Shown one piece after another: positions 24,515-35,770 of a stretch of DNA of 64,000 nucleotides. The notes beneath the pieces were generated by a model. That model was given only the letters and a program-made list of their open reading frames with translations, ran no database searches and was not told the origin of the DNA. Positions within the stretch are counted from its first letter, which is position 1. The number at the start of each line of letters is the position of its first letter. A program made the translations under genes and the position numbers. Source of the stretch: Nageia nagi (Eukaryota; Pinophyta); contig JBITNC010000001.1 in assembly GCA_050084985.1 (NCBI GenBank), positions 106,702,001-106,766,000 on the forward strand, written 5' to 3'.

Positions 24515-25352
24515 TGTTGCAGTGAAAATAGAGCTAGAATGTAGAATAACATAAAATACAATTATTCTTAGATCTTCACTGAACCTCAAATTATGCAAAA
24601 TAGATAGAAATGTTGTAATTGTAAATTGATATTGATTTTTAGCTCAAACTACAATTTACCCTTGGAAGGGACTTTTACAAATGCCATTTGCCAAAATGAG
24701 AGTATTAGATCTTCATTGTTTTTGATTTGCTTGCTTCTCTCCTTGATATGGACAACCTGTAAATCCTACACACATGCAAAAGAAAATAACATCAAAGCAT
24801 CTATGTATGACATGCATTAAATTGAAACTAGCATAAAACAATGAAAGGTATGAGCTCACAAGATTTTGGTAGCATTACCCTACTTCAAAAATTGGGTCCC
24901 TATTGCTTTGTATTGGCTTGTATTTATAGATTTTGGGTGAGACTTTCCAAGGTTGGTAAGGGGAAGTGAAAAGCCACCGTAGGTCATAACTGACTCCCTC
25001 TATCCACATCATCTTGGAAGGATGCAGTGTTACAACTTTCTTTCACTATTTTGGTTTATGTTCGGCTGTTACAGAGTCACCAAAGATTGCTAGACAGACA
25101 CCGACGATCATCCTAAAACACTGACGATTATTTTGGGTCGTTGGCAACTGGTCTTCAATTTTTATAACAATATTAAAGTGATTGCCAAATAGCCAATTTT
25201 TACTGAAAAGGGGTCATGTGACCACTCATTTTGCATGTACTCGATGAGAGATATCCAATAATATAGTTTTTAAACCTATTTTATATTATCATAAAGAGTT
25301 ATGATTATTTCAATGTTTACTAGTTAAAAAGGGACATTTTTAGGTGTCTACA
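24515..25352 (-). repeat. Gypsy-2 3' LTR
   Basis: 838 bp. Starts TGTAGACACCTAAAAATG on the minus strand at 25352, directly after the polypurine tract. Ends CACTGCAACA at 24515. It aligns end to end with 41598-42420. TATA block TATAAATA at 24921-24928. Confidence 0.95.
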
Positions 25353-25372
25353 TTTTGCCCCTTTTTGAATTA
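25353..25372 (-). other. Gypsy-2 polypurine tract
   Basis: On the minus strand AAAAAGGGGCAAAA directly abuts the LTR start. It primes plus-strand DNA synthesis in this class of element. Confidence 0.85.
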
Positions 25373-26059
25373 TCAATCGAAAATGCGGTTGATGATTTCA
25401 AAAATATAGAATGAGAAGCTTTGTTGCTTGATTATTTGTTGTTTCTTTTTTATGATATAAGTTTTGACTCAATTTCTTAGATGAATCAAAAATTTTGATT
25501 TATCAAATTATGATAAAATGTGTTTTCTTTTAACATTTGGTGTAGTTTTGAAAACAAATTTGAATATACTTCAAAAGTGACTATTTTCGGTATGACAATG
25601 TGTTGAGCTTGTGTGATAGTTGCATGACATCTCTATTATGTCATTTTGCATGTCTAAGTGCACATGTACTGTATAAGTCTTCTTTAGTATATGAGTTTTG
25701 ATGGTGTTGTCCTTTGTCCCGACAACAGGGTTTCAAGATGATCTCCTGTAACGATGATACATCACATTTTATCATTTTTTGATTTTCTTGACCAATTTAA
25801 GGTTATTTTTGAGAAATTTTTAATATTCTCATGACTATTCACAAATGTGGCATTTTACTTACAATCATCGATGTTTAATGACGGTCGTCGGCATCCGTCC
25901 TCCAGTTGCCAGCATTTCTCCATTGGATGTAAGTAAAAAGAAAAAGTTTTAACTTTTTCTTATTCATTTCTTTTCCAGCTATCACTCTCATTGTCAGCCA
26001 GAACTAGTTTTTGTTGTGATTTCATTGATTTCTAGCCGTTGATATTTGTTACAATCACC
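25373..26059 (+). other. Region upstream of the antisense ORF
   Basis: No gene. This is where a promoter for the plus-strand antisense ORF would lie. Contains the ATCG/CGGTG-type words also found in the LTR ('catcgatgtttaatgacggtcgtcgg' region, 25867-25890). No clear TATA box was chosen. Confidence 0.4.
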
Positions 26060-26110
26060 ATGCCTCCATGTAGATGCTCCATTGGGTGTTCTCAACCTAT
26101 CTAGGAAGAG
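26060..26110 (+). pseudogene. Antisense plant-mobile-domain ORF, exon 1
   Basis: An ATG at 26060 encodes MPPCRCSIGCSQPI, a stop (TAG, probably former CAG), then EE. It ends at a GAG|GTAGGA splice donor. Short basic 'MPPRR'-like starts are typical for this type of ORF. It is in phase with exon 2, which begins after a pyrimidine-poor but A/T-rich intron ending ACACAG. The assignment is inference from signals and phase. Confidence 0.5.
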
Positions 26111-26434
26111 GTAGGATTTTGAAATAACTTTATTTTTTTGTTTATAATTTGTATTTTAACCATTTAATTTCAAAATTGACATTGTGAATGATGTTTAAAA
26201 GTTATTTTGATTATTTCTATCGGATAAAATTTGTAGATTAGGCTTTTATTTCTATTTTTTGTAAAAAAGTTTTATAATTTGACCGCGATCACTGACCTAG
26301 GCTGAATGGATGACAGAATCGTTGACATTTAGAATGTGAACATCGGTGACTGAGTATTACCAATTAGAAATGTTAATGTTTTAGTGTATGAAATGCCATT
26401 TTTTTTAAGAGCTAAACTTTTGAACATTACACAG
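26111..26434 (+). other. Predicted intron in the antisense ORF
   Basis: Starts GTAGGATTTTG and ends AACATTACACAG. 324 bp, T-rich, with stops in all frames. Joining its ends keeps phase 0 between ATG exon and domain exon. Confidence 0.5.
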
Positions 26435-28487
26435 GTTCGAGACATATTTGAGCCTTGAGGTAGATATCCCTCGATTCTATAGGAGGGTAGATATTTTCTA
26501 CGTCCAGCTGATCATACTTTTTTTAGGTCAATTGGTTTTGGAGTGGGCCCATACATGGGTCGTATTCATTGGGAGTATCCTTTATTAGCTGCATTGTTAG
26601 ATAGATGGAATGTAGTGACATGTACTTTTCATCTTTCGACAAGGGAGATGACTATCACAGTGGAGGATATACATAGATTGTATAGACTCCCCATTCATGG
26701 ACAGAGGATTTTGCATGTGGTGGATAGAGCAAGAGCTTGTCCTGCTATTTCTTATTTATATGGGGCTACTTGAGTTGATACTATTGTTTCTAAGATCATT
26801 TCAGATGGCATCCAATACTACAAGTATTGGATGGAGGATCAGCAGGGGGTGATCCATTTTTCATACTTGATGGGTTTAGTACAGTGTTATGCTCTCCTCG
26901 ATACTGGTAGTGGGAAGTTTCCATGGTCATTGTTGCCCATTATTGTAGATATGATACAGCATGGTACAGTGTATTCTTGGGCATCTACACTGTTAGCTCA
27001 GATTTAAAGAGAGCTATTCTTTTATTCTTAGGGGCATAGGGACTCTTTATCCATTACTATCACCTTATAGGTGTGGGTTTATGAGCATATAGCAGTGGCT
27101 CATCCTCCAGGATTACCGATGCCTGGGTTTGGTAGCCACTTGGATTACGAGGTTGGCATAGTCAGATGGTGTGATGATTTTTATATTCACCCATCAGATG
27201 GAGTTCATTGAGATGTGAGTTATTATCACCACCTAATTAGTCACTTGATTCCATATCAAGTGAGATTCAAACCTTATTGTTTGTATCCTATCTGGGAAGA
27301 GCTTGCAGCTGAGCTTACTGGTATTCGATAGCCACATATTTTGAGTGGTCATCGAGCAAACTTTTTGGAGTATTTTCATTTTGAAAGAGTTCATCATCAA
27401 TTCAACTTAGTTTAGGATGTGCCTGCACCATCAGTGCCATATCAACATGAGGGCACCATCTTAGCAGATGGTGTACAGCTACTAGTTTATGCAGAGCCTG
27501 ATCCTACTTAGGAGGAGGGATCATTGGAGGGTGATATTGAGGAGGATGACATCGGGGTGTCTGAGGCATTCAGTACCTAGTAGGAGGTGAGTTAGAGGGG
27601 GGAGATGATGGCCTAGAGGGTGGATTGGAGGGTCAACATGTTCATCAGCACGTCAATGTTGTTGAGGAGTTAGGTGCGGTAGCAGGAGAGGGAGAGGTAG
27701 GCAAGGAGCCTATAGGAGCGGAGGCTACGAGAGAGGAGGCTACCGATGAGGAGGTCATGGTAGATGCTCCTAAGGAGTTAGCTCCTAAGGAGGAGGCTAT
27801 GGGTGTAGGTGAGGAGGGAGCTACCCCAGAGGTTGCATGCAGAGTCGAGGAGGCTCCTACTACACAGGTTCCTAGCATTGATACTTTGCTAAGAGATATT
27901 TATGAGCTAAGATACCAGTTGGCATAGGCCAACTCATGCATGTACAGGTATAGGGTTGAGCAAGACAGATACAGATAAGAGAGAGATAAGGCTCATTCTT
28001 CTTTATAGGGAGCTTAGGCTCATCAGTTGAGAGTAGCATCTACTTCTGGGGGTGGTTCTTCAGTTTTCAATCATGGCATTTGTCAGCAATAAGATTTTTA
28101 TAGTGGTATAGTACAGACATGGTTGATAGGTGTTCTAGCTTTTACTCTTGGGGCTCACTATCCTATACCTCTAGATAGTTATATGTCTATAAATATCTCA
28201 GCATATCAGACAAGAAGCAACGCACAGGGCACAGTTGGATCTCCAGGTAGGTCTCAAAGGTCACAAGGTTTTCCTAGTAGGAGTGGTACACCCTGGGCAT
28301 CTCCCTTAGGTGCTATTGGTTCATCTGAGTTATGAGGAGCTCAGCATCTGGTTAGTCCTATAGGATCCATAGGCACTACTCCTCCAGGTCAGGGTACCGG
28401 AGAGACTAGTAGACGGTGGAGGCGACTGAGTAGTCCTAGCAGACAAGGCAATGGTTGGGGTAGTCCTTGAGGATACCCTTTTTCATG
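26435..28487 (+). pseudogene. Antisense ORF with plant mobile domain (aminotransferase-like), exon 2
   Basis: Frame 26435-27560 reads as a plant mobile domain. It has the hallmark segments FGVGPYMGRIHWEYPLLAALL, DRW, TFHLSTREMTITVEDIHRLY, LPIHGQ, then GLVQCYALLDTG, WSLLPII, WASTLLA, and near the end LIPYQVRFKPYCLYPIW. Stops are TAG, TAA and TGA at plausible Gln/Arg sites, with no frameshift for 1.1 kb. Around 27560-27600 the frame shifts by one. An acidic Glu/Ala repeat region (27625-27880), a coiled-coil-like segment (27890-27990) and a Ser/Gly/Arg-rich tail (28120-28480) follow. The domain is a land-plant family known both in host nuclear proteins and inside retrotransposons. Here it lies antisense between integrase and the 3' LTR. 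Its function for the element is unknown. Confidence 0.8.
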
Positions 28488-30640
28488 ATGTTATTTTTTA
28501 TATGCTTATGAGGTTATTGGACCCTTGTAGTTTTATTTTATGATGTTATGATGACCTTTTACTGGACTATTATGATGCATATATAGATAGATAGATCTTT
28601 GATATTTATGGTACTTGTATGATTCTTGATGCATGAGCTTTCATTCTATATATAGATTTATGATAACATAGGTATGATGTCGTGTTATGTAGATCATAAT
28701 TGTCTTTTTAATTACTTGATGATGAATAGATGTTAATGATAGATGTAATTTTCAAAATGTATGATGCATAGATATAATCGTGGAATATATGATGTATAAT
28801 TTTGAGGATACTTTTTATAATTTTTAAATAATGATAAAATATATAACATATATCAACAAATTAGTTTGATGATGTTACTAATCTCAAAATTAATTTAGTA
28901 ATAAGTACAATTATAGTTGCTATAAACAATAAATCTAATTTATAATTTTAATAAGTTAAGTTACTTTAAGTTATTGATAACATGGAATAACATAGTTGTT
29001 TAAATAAGTTGAGTTATTTAAGGACATATTTTTATTATATTTTAGCAGAATCAGATGCATCATTTTCCACACTTGGCAATTTTTTACAATAGACACAATG
29101 AACTAATCAAATGCATATGGGTATTAACTCTATTTTGGTTTATTGTATTTTTTATAGAATCAGTATTCATCATTTTTTGTACTTGGCAATTTTACAATAA
29201 ACCTCTTAACATGACAAACTAGTGATTTATGGATGCAAATGAACATTAACTCTATCTTGGTTAGGGGAACAATAAATAATCATTCTTATCCTTTCCAAAG
29301 AAAAGCAATTTTAATAATGTTCAACGGTGATGATAATAATAAAAATGGCTTGACATGACAAACTAGTGACTTATGGATGCATATGAACATTAACTTTATC
29401 TTGGTTAGGGGAACAATAAATAATTGTTCTTATCCTTTCCAAAGAAAAGCAATTTTAATAATGTTCAAAGGTAATAGATAATAGTAAAAATGGGTTTAAC
29501 AAAATGATACAAATGATTCTAAACACAAACAAATTTTATAATATAAAAGATACTCACTATGACAAAAGATTAGGTGACTTCAGATTAATGACCAAGTTAT
29601 TATGATACTCACTTATCTTCCTTTATTTCAAGATCTAATAACCTAAGATGATATCAAACAGTGTTGTTATATGTTGATAAAAAAATCTATAAACTCCAGT
29701 GTGTGTAGTGAGATTCATTTCCCTTCTTAGATCATTTGAGATGAAATATCTTAGAGACATTAATAAGCTAGTCTATCCATATAAAACGTATAGAGGTCCA
29801 TAGGAAAGAAGGTCGCTAACCAAAATGGACATATCGCCACTCGTAAGGTATGCCTCATTGCCAGATAGGCATCCATAGCCTTGATGAGGATTAACCCCTC
29901 AATCTCACTACAACCTTGCTCTATTGCCAGTTAAGCATCCATAGCCTCAGTAGAGGATATTGTAATCACCCAAGAATCATTGATATAATGTAGTAATAAT
30001 TTTTTTTTTCACCTCTTTTTTTTTTTATTCTTGGGTTCGAGATGAAGCGAATAATAGGATAGACACATAACTTTCACTCTTAATATCTCTTAGAATGATT
30101 TCATTCAAATTCTCTTAGAATTTTTTAATGTCGTAAGTGTTTGGAGTTTTAGATTTTTCTTCAAACACGAACTTTATGTTTTTCTATCATCTATGGTATA
30201 TCATTTCTTTATAAAAGAAAAGACAAAGTGAGTGTAGTGATAACAAGGAAATTATTCTAAAATGACCTTTTCACACATTACACATTTACTGGATAATCAC
30301 TTTTACAATGACATGCAACATATATTCACACCATACAAGGGTAGGGCACCCAATTACCAAGTGACCTCTAGATGTTTCCATCTAGGTAGATCTTATAATT
30401 TTATAATTTTTGTGTTTTATAGTTTTCAATTTTTTAGGATTTTATAATTTTTTTAATTTTTTTATATTCTTCTAGGGAATCTATTCATGAAGCATTCAAA
30501 TTGAGTTTGAACTGCATCAGGATTAAATGAATAATGTGTTGAACTAAACAAAAAACTAAAATATAATACCACTTGATTATGATAGATTTCTGGAACACAA
30601 TAATCTAAGTGTTTGAATGTTACAGTTTGTGTGATTGAGA
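28488..30640. other. Gypsy-2 non-coding interval between convergent ORFs
   Basis: No gene. Contains two kinds of tandem repeat (29050-29490), a 'ttgccag(a/t)taggcatccatagcct' word repeated at 29858-29880 and 29934-29956, poly(T) at 30000-30030, and a short hairpin CTAGATG-TTTC-CATCTAG (30367-30384). Sense transcripts from the left-going genes and the antisense ORF would end in or cross here. Confidence 0.5.
29209..29490. repeat. 144-bp tandem repeat, two copies
   Basis: Units start at 29209 and 29353 ('acatgacaaactagtgactta'-type start, and a shared 'ttggttaggggaacaataaataat' core). Just upstream an older pair shares 'agaatcag....catcatttt..(c/g)(a/t)acttggcaatttt' at about 29046 and 29156. 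Confidence 0.85.
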
Positions 30641-30644
30641 TGAT

Positions 30645-31652
30645 TTGTTCTCAATGTTTTAAAGTCAAGTTGTGAGTACAATCAACTATTATTTTGAGCT
30701 TTTCTATAGGCCACAGAAGACAAAAATATATCATTAAATCATATTCTAAGTTAGGAGAACACCATAACTCAAATGCATTGATACAGACAATAACTTGATA
30801 TCCATTTATTTTGACATCCCAATTGTAAGATTCATGTGTATCATAGAACGTCAAGGCCATTTTTTGTTGTATTTCAATAGGCATGGAAAAGATATTTGAA
30901 TACAAAGGAGTAGGAACATTACGAATAACTTTCATAAAGAGATCTTTGTCATACCTACTTTCGAACCCCGAAAGATAACTTCCATTATTCCGTACTCTAT
31001 GTCTTTTTGATAATCTCATTTCTAACCCTTATTTGATTTATCATTGTAACTTTAGCAATACGACAAGCTTGCTTTCTCTAATCTTCATTTTCAAATTGTA
31101 TGTCGCATTTGCATGTGAAGAAATCTGTGAGTTTGCCTATATTGTTATTGTAACATTCTAGGAGGAAAAGCCACAAAAGTATTTGAAAAATCATAAATTA
31201 CCCTTTTATGAGGTAAATAATGTAAAAGTTCATCTATCCATTCTAGGCTTTTGGTTAATTGTTTAACGTATTTCAGCCTAGCTAAAAGGAGTGAATACTC
31301 AGTTAATTAGCAATTTATGATGATTCTCGGTATTCCATAAGGCCATTGTAGGTAGAAAGCTATTATTTCTTGTGATATTCTTTCCATATGGGTGAAATAG
31401 ATTTGTGGATCTAAAATAATGCCAGCTTCATATCCACAAAAAGTGACTTCCCAACCATTATTTATACTACAAAACATATGATATGTTCTTTCAAATTGTT
31501 CATCAATAGTCAATCATAAATAATTTAAGAGATTAAAATCAAATCCTTGTTTTAAATATGTTAATGCTAAATCACCTAGATATCTTGGCGGTGGAAATCA
31601 TACTTGTGGTTGCACTATGCTACCTTCAGTAGATTCCTTTGCCAGATTCATC
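30645..31652 (-). pseudogene. Post-integrase sense ORF with a duplicated domain, function unknown
   Basis: Starts at ATG 31650-31652 (MNLAKESTEGSIVQPQV). The frame runs through a few stops to about 31030, then shifts by one into the 122-residue fragment 30651-31019. Two related modules are visible. Module 1 (31313-31540) has NGWEVTFCGYEAG and ends IIAFYLQWPYGIPRIIINC. Module 2 (30670-30900) has YNWDVKINGYQVI and ends LMIYFCLLWPIEKLKIIVDC. Shared: W-(E/D)-V, a GY, an F-Y/C-L-x-W-P block and I-I-(N/D)-C. Between them is a basic stretch (SKRHRVRNNG). No signal peptide or membrane segment is evident, so there is no support for an envelope protein despite the position. It could be a nucleic-acid-binding accessory protein; that is speculation. 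Confidence 0.6.
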
Positions 31653-31779
31653 TTTTCTATTTTAATCATTAACACTTGACAAATATTAATACTTTTATTT
31701 ATTTATTATTTTAACAATAAAATAAAACAAAAGAAGACTAATGTACACTTCTTTTTTTTTTTTATGTATAGAAGGGTCA
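31653..31779. other. Short spacer between integrase and the extra ORF
   Basis: Poly(A)-rich on the minus strand (plus strand 'cttctttttttttttt', 31748-31763). No gene. Confidence 0.5.
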
Positions 31780-32870
31780 AAGATGCATGATATTTATAGG
31801 TTCACGCTCTTCATTTCCTTCTAAATCTAATAAATGATAAGTTCCTTTATCGAATTTTTTCTTAATGATATATGGTCCTAACCAGTTTGGAGCAAACTTA
31901 TCTCTAAGCTATCGTTCTATTCGTGAAGTTTGTTGATTTTCTTTTAAAACCAAATCACCTATTTTGAACTCATGAATTAGAGCCCTTTTATCAAAAGCTC
32001 ATTTTATTCTCTTTTGATAAACACACATATGCTCTAAAGCATTATTACATTTTTCATCTAAAAGCAATAACTAATCTAAACGAGTCTGTCTTGCTTCCTT
32101 ATCAAAATTTTGCTCACTTAGATTTACTCTAAGGGATGGTATCTCAAGTTCTATGGGTAAGATGCCTTCTGTTCCATATACTAAAGAGAATGGTGTTGCC
32201 CCAATAGGAGTGCATACATTGGTACGATAAGCCCATAAGGCTTTTGGTATTTGCATATGCTAATCTCTATGAGAATCATTTACTATTTTTACTAAGATGT
32301 TCCGAATAGTTTTATTAGTAGCCTCTGCCTGTCCATTGCCTTGTGGATAATATGGAGTGGAAAAACTTTGTTTAATTTTATACCTATCATATATTTGTTT
32401 TACATCCTTATTTTTAAATTTTTTTCTATTATCCATAATTAATTGGTTCGGTATGCTGAATCTACATATAATATCATTTTCTATAAATTCAGTAATTCAT
32501 GAACTAGTGGTGGAAGTCATGGGAATAGCCTCTACCCATTTAGTAAAATATTCAGTTGTTGTAATGATGAACTTGTGTCCACTAGAAGATGTAGGTGTAA
32601 CTTGTCCTATTAAATCTAATGCCCATTTATAGAATGGCCAAAGTGATTGTATAAGATGTAGTTCTTGAGATGGTTGTGAAAATAAATGAGTGTATTGTTG
32701 ATATTTAAAACATTTTCTAACATATTCACAACAATCTTTTTCCATAGTTGGCCAATAATACCCCATTCGTATTAATCATTTGATAATCGCAACACCATTA
32801 AAATGTCCTCCACATGTTCCATCATGGGTGAAGGATATAACTTTTTTAATATCATTCCATTTGAGACATC
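31780..32870 (-). pseudogene. Gypsy-2 integrase
   Basis: Zinc-binding part at 32690-32840 (CGGHFNG ... MGYYWPTMEKDC, EYVRKCFKYQQY). Core: WALDLIGQVTP holds the first catalytic Asp (about 32620). LIMDNRKKF holds the second (about 32440). YYPQGNGQAEATNKTI holds the Glu (about 32320). ALWAYRTNVCTPIGATPF follows. The C-terminal GPY module is present as FAPNWLGPYIIKK (about 31880). The triad residues survive. In-frame stops interrupt the frame, for example TGA at about 32494 and a TAG replacing an expected Trp near 32257. Same frame as the C-terminal part of aRNH, one frame off RT. The intact enzyme inserts the cDNA into the genome. Confidence 0.9.
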
Positions 32871-33069
32871 TGAGTAAAATACCATTGAAATTTTATCGAT
32901 GCAAGATATCCCCTATCAAATAATATTTAATTGCTTTAATTTTAAAAGCTCATCATGATGATTTATTAAGGTTTGCAAGAAGAGTTCCAAATTTTAAAAA
33001 ATCTATCAATTCTTTGTACCAATTATCTTTATCAGTTACGTCAATATTTAATACACTTTTTTTTTCATC
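32871..33069 (-). pseudogene. Spacer between aRNH and integrase
   Basis: Coding by position (linker before the zinc-binding part). It is partly readable, for example an ISYLIGDILHR-type block near 32900, but broken by stops. Confidence 0.4.
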
Positions 33070-33533
33070 TTCCTATTGTAATGATGATTGAGACAATTGA
33101 ATTATTTCAACTTGAATTGAAGATTTTTTAGGATCTTCTAGGATAAGAGATCCAATAGAAGCCATAGCATCTGCAAATCTATTAGATGATCTTGGTGCCA
33201 CTTTTATACTGAATTGGTCAAAAAATTTTAATAATTCCTCAACTAATGCTTTATACTTTTGCAATAAAGGTTCTTTACATTGATAGATTCCTTTCACTTG
33301 ATTTACAATGAGTAAGCAGTTTTTAATGCTAATATCAAAGCTTCGTATTTTGCATTATTATTAGTACAAAGAAATTTTAGTTTAAATGAATATGGTATAG
33401 GTACTCCTTGTGGTGTTATAAATACAACACCTACTCCACCACCTTGTTCACATCGAGAACCATCAAAGTGTATTGTCATATCCCAATCATCTTTGGGTTC
33501 TACAGGTATTTCAATTTCATCTAATTGAAACAC
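33070..33533 (-). pseudogene. Gypsy-2 archaeal-type RNase H (aRNH)
   Basis: 33303-33533: DMTIHFDGSRCEQGGGVGVV, then LKFLCTNNNAKYEALILALKTA. This is the typical aRNH start with the catalytic Asp in FDGS and the Glu in YEAL. After a one-base frameshift near 33300 it continues in 33073-33297 with KVAPRSSNRFADAMASIGS, containing the final Asp. It lies after RT and gRNH, the normal Tat order. The second RNase H is a lineage mark of Tat elements. Confidence 0.88.
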
Positions 33534-33539
33534 CCCATC

Positions 33540-34898
33540 ATCAAGTAATTCAATGACAAGTGGTTTATTATCTTGTAATGGAGCATCAGCAAGATAATCA
33601 ACAATTACTTATCCTTTTATTAACTTTTGTCCAATAAAATGTAAATCAAATTCAGTTAAATGCATTATCCACTTTGCAGTTCTTGAATTTTGATAGGTTT
33701 TATTCATCATATATTTCAATGGATCCACTTTAGAGATGACATATGTTGTATGATTTAGCATATAATGTTGAAGTTTTTTAGTAGCAAAAATGACAGCAAG
33801 ACATAATTTTTCCAAATATATATACTTAATCTCATAGCTCACAAGTGTTCTACTCAGATAATATATAGCTTGTTCTTTATTGTGTTCATTCTTTTGAGCA
33901 AGCATTGTTCCTAAAGCATTTTTAGTAGCAGAAATATATAACAAAAAGGGTATATCTTTTCTTGGTGGACTTAAGACAGGAGGGGATAATAAATATCTTT
34001 TAATTTCATCGAATGCATCTTGTTGCTCTTTGCCCCAATGATATTCTATCCCCTTTTTTAATAATTTTGTAAATGATTTACATTTATTAGAAAGTTGAGC
34101 TATAAACCTTCTAATGGCTTGTAAATTACCCTGTAAACTTTGTAATTGTTTTAGATTTGCAGGAGGTGGCATGTCTACTACTGCCTTCACTTTACTAGGA
34201 TCTATTTCGATTCCTTGTTGGGACACAATAAATCCTAATAATTTTCTTGAAGTTACACCAAAAATACATTTTTTTGGATTTAATCTTACTTTATGTTCTA
34301 ATAATCTATTTAAGACTTTAATTAGGTATTTTCCATGATCTTTTTGATATTTAGATCTAACCAACAGATCATCGACATAATCTTCTACTATGTCGTGCAT
34401 ATAATCATGAAATATATAAGTCATAGCCCTTTGATAAGTTGCCCCAGCATTTTTTAATCCAAAAGTCATAACTTTATAACAAAAGGTACCCCAAGGAGTT
34501 ATAAAAGCCATTTTATGTTGATCTTCAGTAGCTATTTTTATTTGATTATAACCAAAAAATCCATCCATTAATCACAACATATCATGTCCTGCTGTCGAAT
34601 CTACCAAACTATCAATGCTAGGTAGAGGGAAATCATCCTTAGGACAAGCTTTGTTAAGATCATGGAAATCTATGCATATTCTTATTTTTCCACTTATTTT
34701 TTTCATAGGTACCATATTAGATATCCAATCTGAATAATCTATAGGTTGTATAAATTTGGCTTCTAATAATTTTTGAAGTTCTTCTTTTACCATTAATGCT
34801 ATAGTAGGATGCATTTTATGTAATTTTTGTTTAATAGGTTTAGCATCAGACTTTAATGCTAAATTATGTACTACTAATTTAGGATCTATTCCAGGCAT
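33540..34898 (-). pseudogene. Gypsy-2 reverse transcriptase and gypsy-type RNase H
   Basis: RT starts at about 34898 with MPGIDPKLVVHNL and the fingers block (SGKIRICIDFHDLNKACPKD). A stop at 34572 precedes LMDGFFGYNQI, which holds the first catalytic Asp. AFITPWGTFCYKVM and FGLKNAGATYQRAM follow, then the YVDDLLV active site (about 34375). The thumb block LGFIVSQQGIEIDPSKVKA is intact. 33609-33960 is the gypsy RNase H (FLLYISATKNALGTMLAQ, AIYYLSRTL, YIYLEKLCLAVIFATKKLQHY). In total about 430 codons with very few stops, the best preserved part of the window. Confidence 0.93.
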
Positions 34899-34904
34899 GT
34901 CTGC

Positions 34905-35690
34905 ATATGACCATGCAAATACCTTTTCTCATTCTTTTAATAAGGTTATAATTTCTTCTTGTTCATTTTCCATGAGGTTTTCTTCTAATTGAATAATTTT
35001 AGGATTTTGAGGATCATTACTAATATTTATTTCTAAGACTTTTTCAGTAAGCATATGCGACCCTTCTTCTAATTGATTTGATACTGGTATCCAACCGTTG
35101 TCGTTAACACTATATTCTTCATCATATTCTTGAGTTTGTTCATTCATGCATATTTGATTTTCATAGAAACCAAATATGTGATCTACATTTTTGAATTCAT
35201 GTACCGAAGGATTGGATGATATAAGAGAAAAATCAGCAATTACTTCATCTGTAGAAGTATTGGCTATCATTTTGATTAAATTTTTATTTTCATCAACTTC
35301 GTATATTTGTTCATTATTTTGATCTTCAATATCATTTTCTTTTATTGTAACCATATTTATCGATGGTATACCTGAATATGGAATGATTGATGATTCGACA
35401 TTTTTATTTATTTTTTCTTGTATATCACTTGGTAAGCACAAATGATTCCAGGGTGGCTCAATATTATTAATAAAGAGCATTTTTATCCCTTCTAAGACAT
35501 CGATTTCACTTAATTGTTCTTATCTTATATTAATACTTTCTTGTACTATAGATTCTTTCTCTAAAATTTCTTCATTATAATCCAAATTCTCTTCTCCTAA
35601 ATTTTCTAATTTATCAAGATTTTTATATTTATTTTGATAACCTAATCCCCTTTTATCAGTGGGATCTTGGTATTGTAATTCAATTATTTC
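34905..35690 (-). pseudogene. Acidic linker between protease and RT of Gypsy-2
   Basis: Frame 34929-35480 encodes 183 residues rich in Asp, Glu, Asn and Ile. It starts MLFINNIEPPWNH and ends in ENEQEEIITLLKE, a lead-in to the RT (usually '...LLKE..DVFAW..DM.GI'). It continues through a stop into the RT frame. No catalytic motif. Linkers like this occur in Tat elements between PRO and RT. Confidence 0.75.
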
Positions 35691-35770
35691 TCATGGACCC
35701 TGTTCGTATCGACCCAATCCTCGTCCTTGCCAATTACATTTGTTAAAATAGTTTAAGATAAATGTTCTTA
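35640..35770 (-). pseudogene. G-patch-like tail of the Gypsy-2 protease
   Basis: Directly after the protease region: CNWQGRGLGRYEQGP, then after one stop a second glycine block (TDKRGLGY). Such G-patch motifs follow the protease in several retroelements and bind nucleic acid. Confidence 0.6.

Noticed and set aside
24626-24820. A 64-codon plus-strand ORF, nearly identical at 41694-41888.
   Set aside because: Its repetition only reflects the LTR pair; no coding signature.
30645-31652. An envelope gene because of its position after integrase.
   Set aside because: No signal peptide, membrane segment or cysteine-rich ectodomain is visible.
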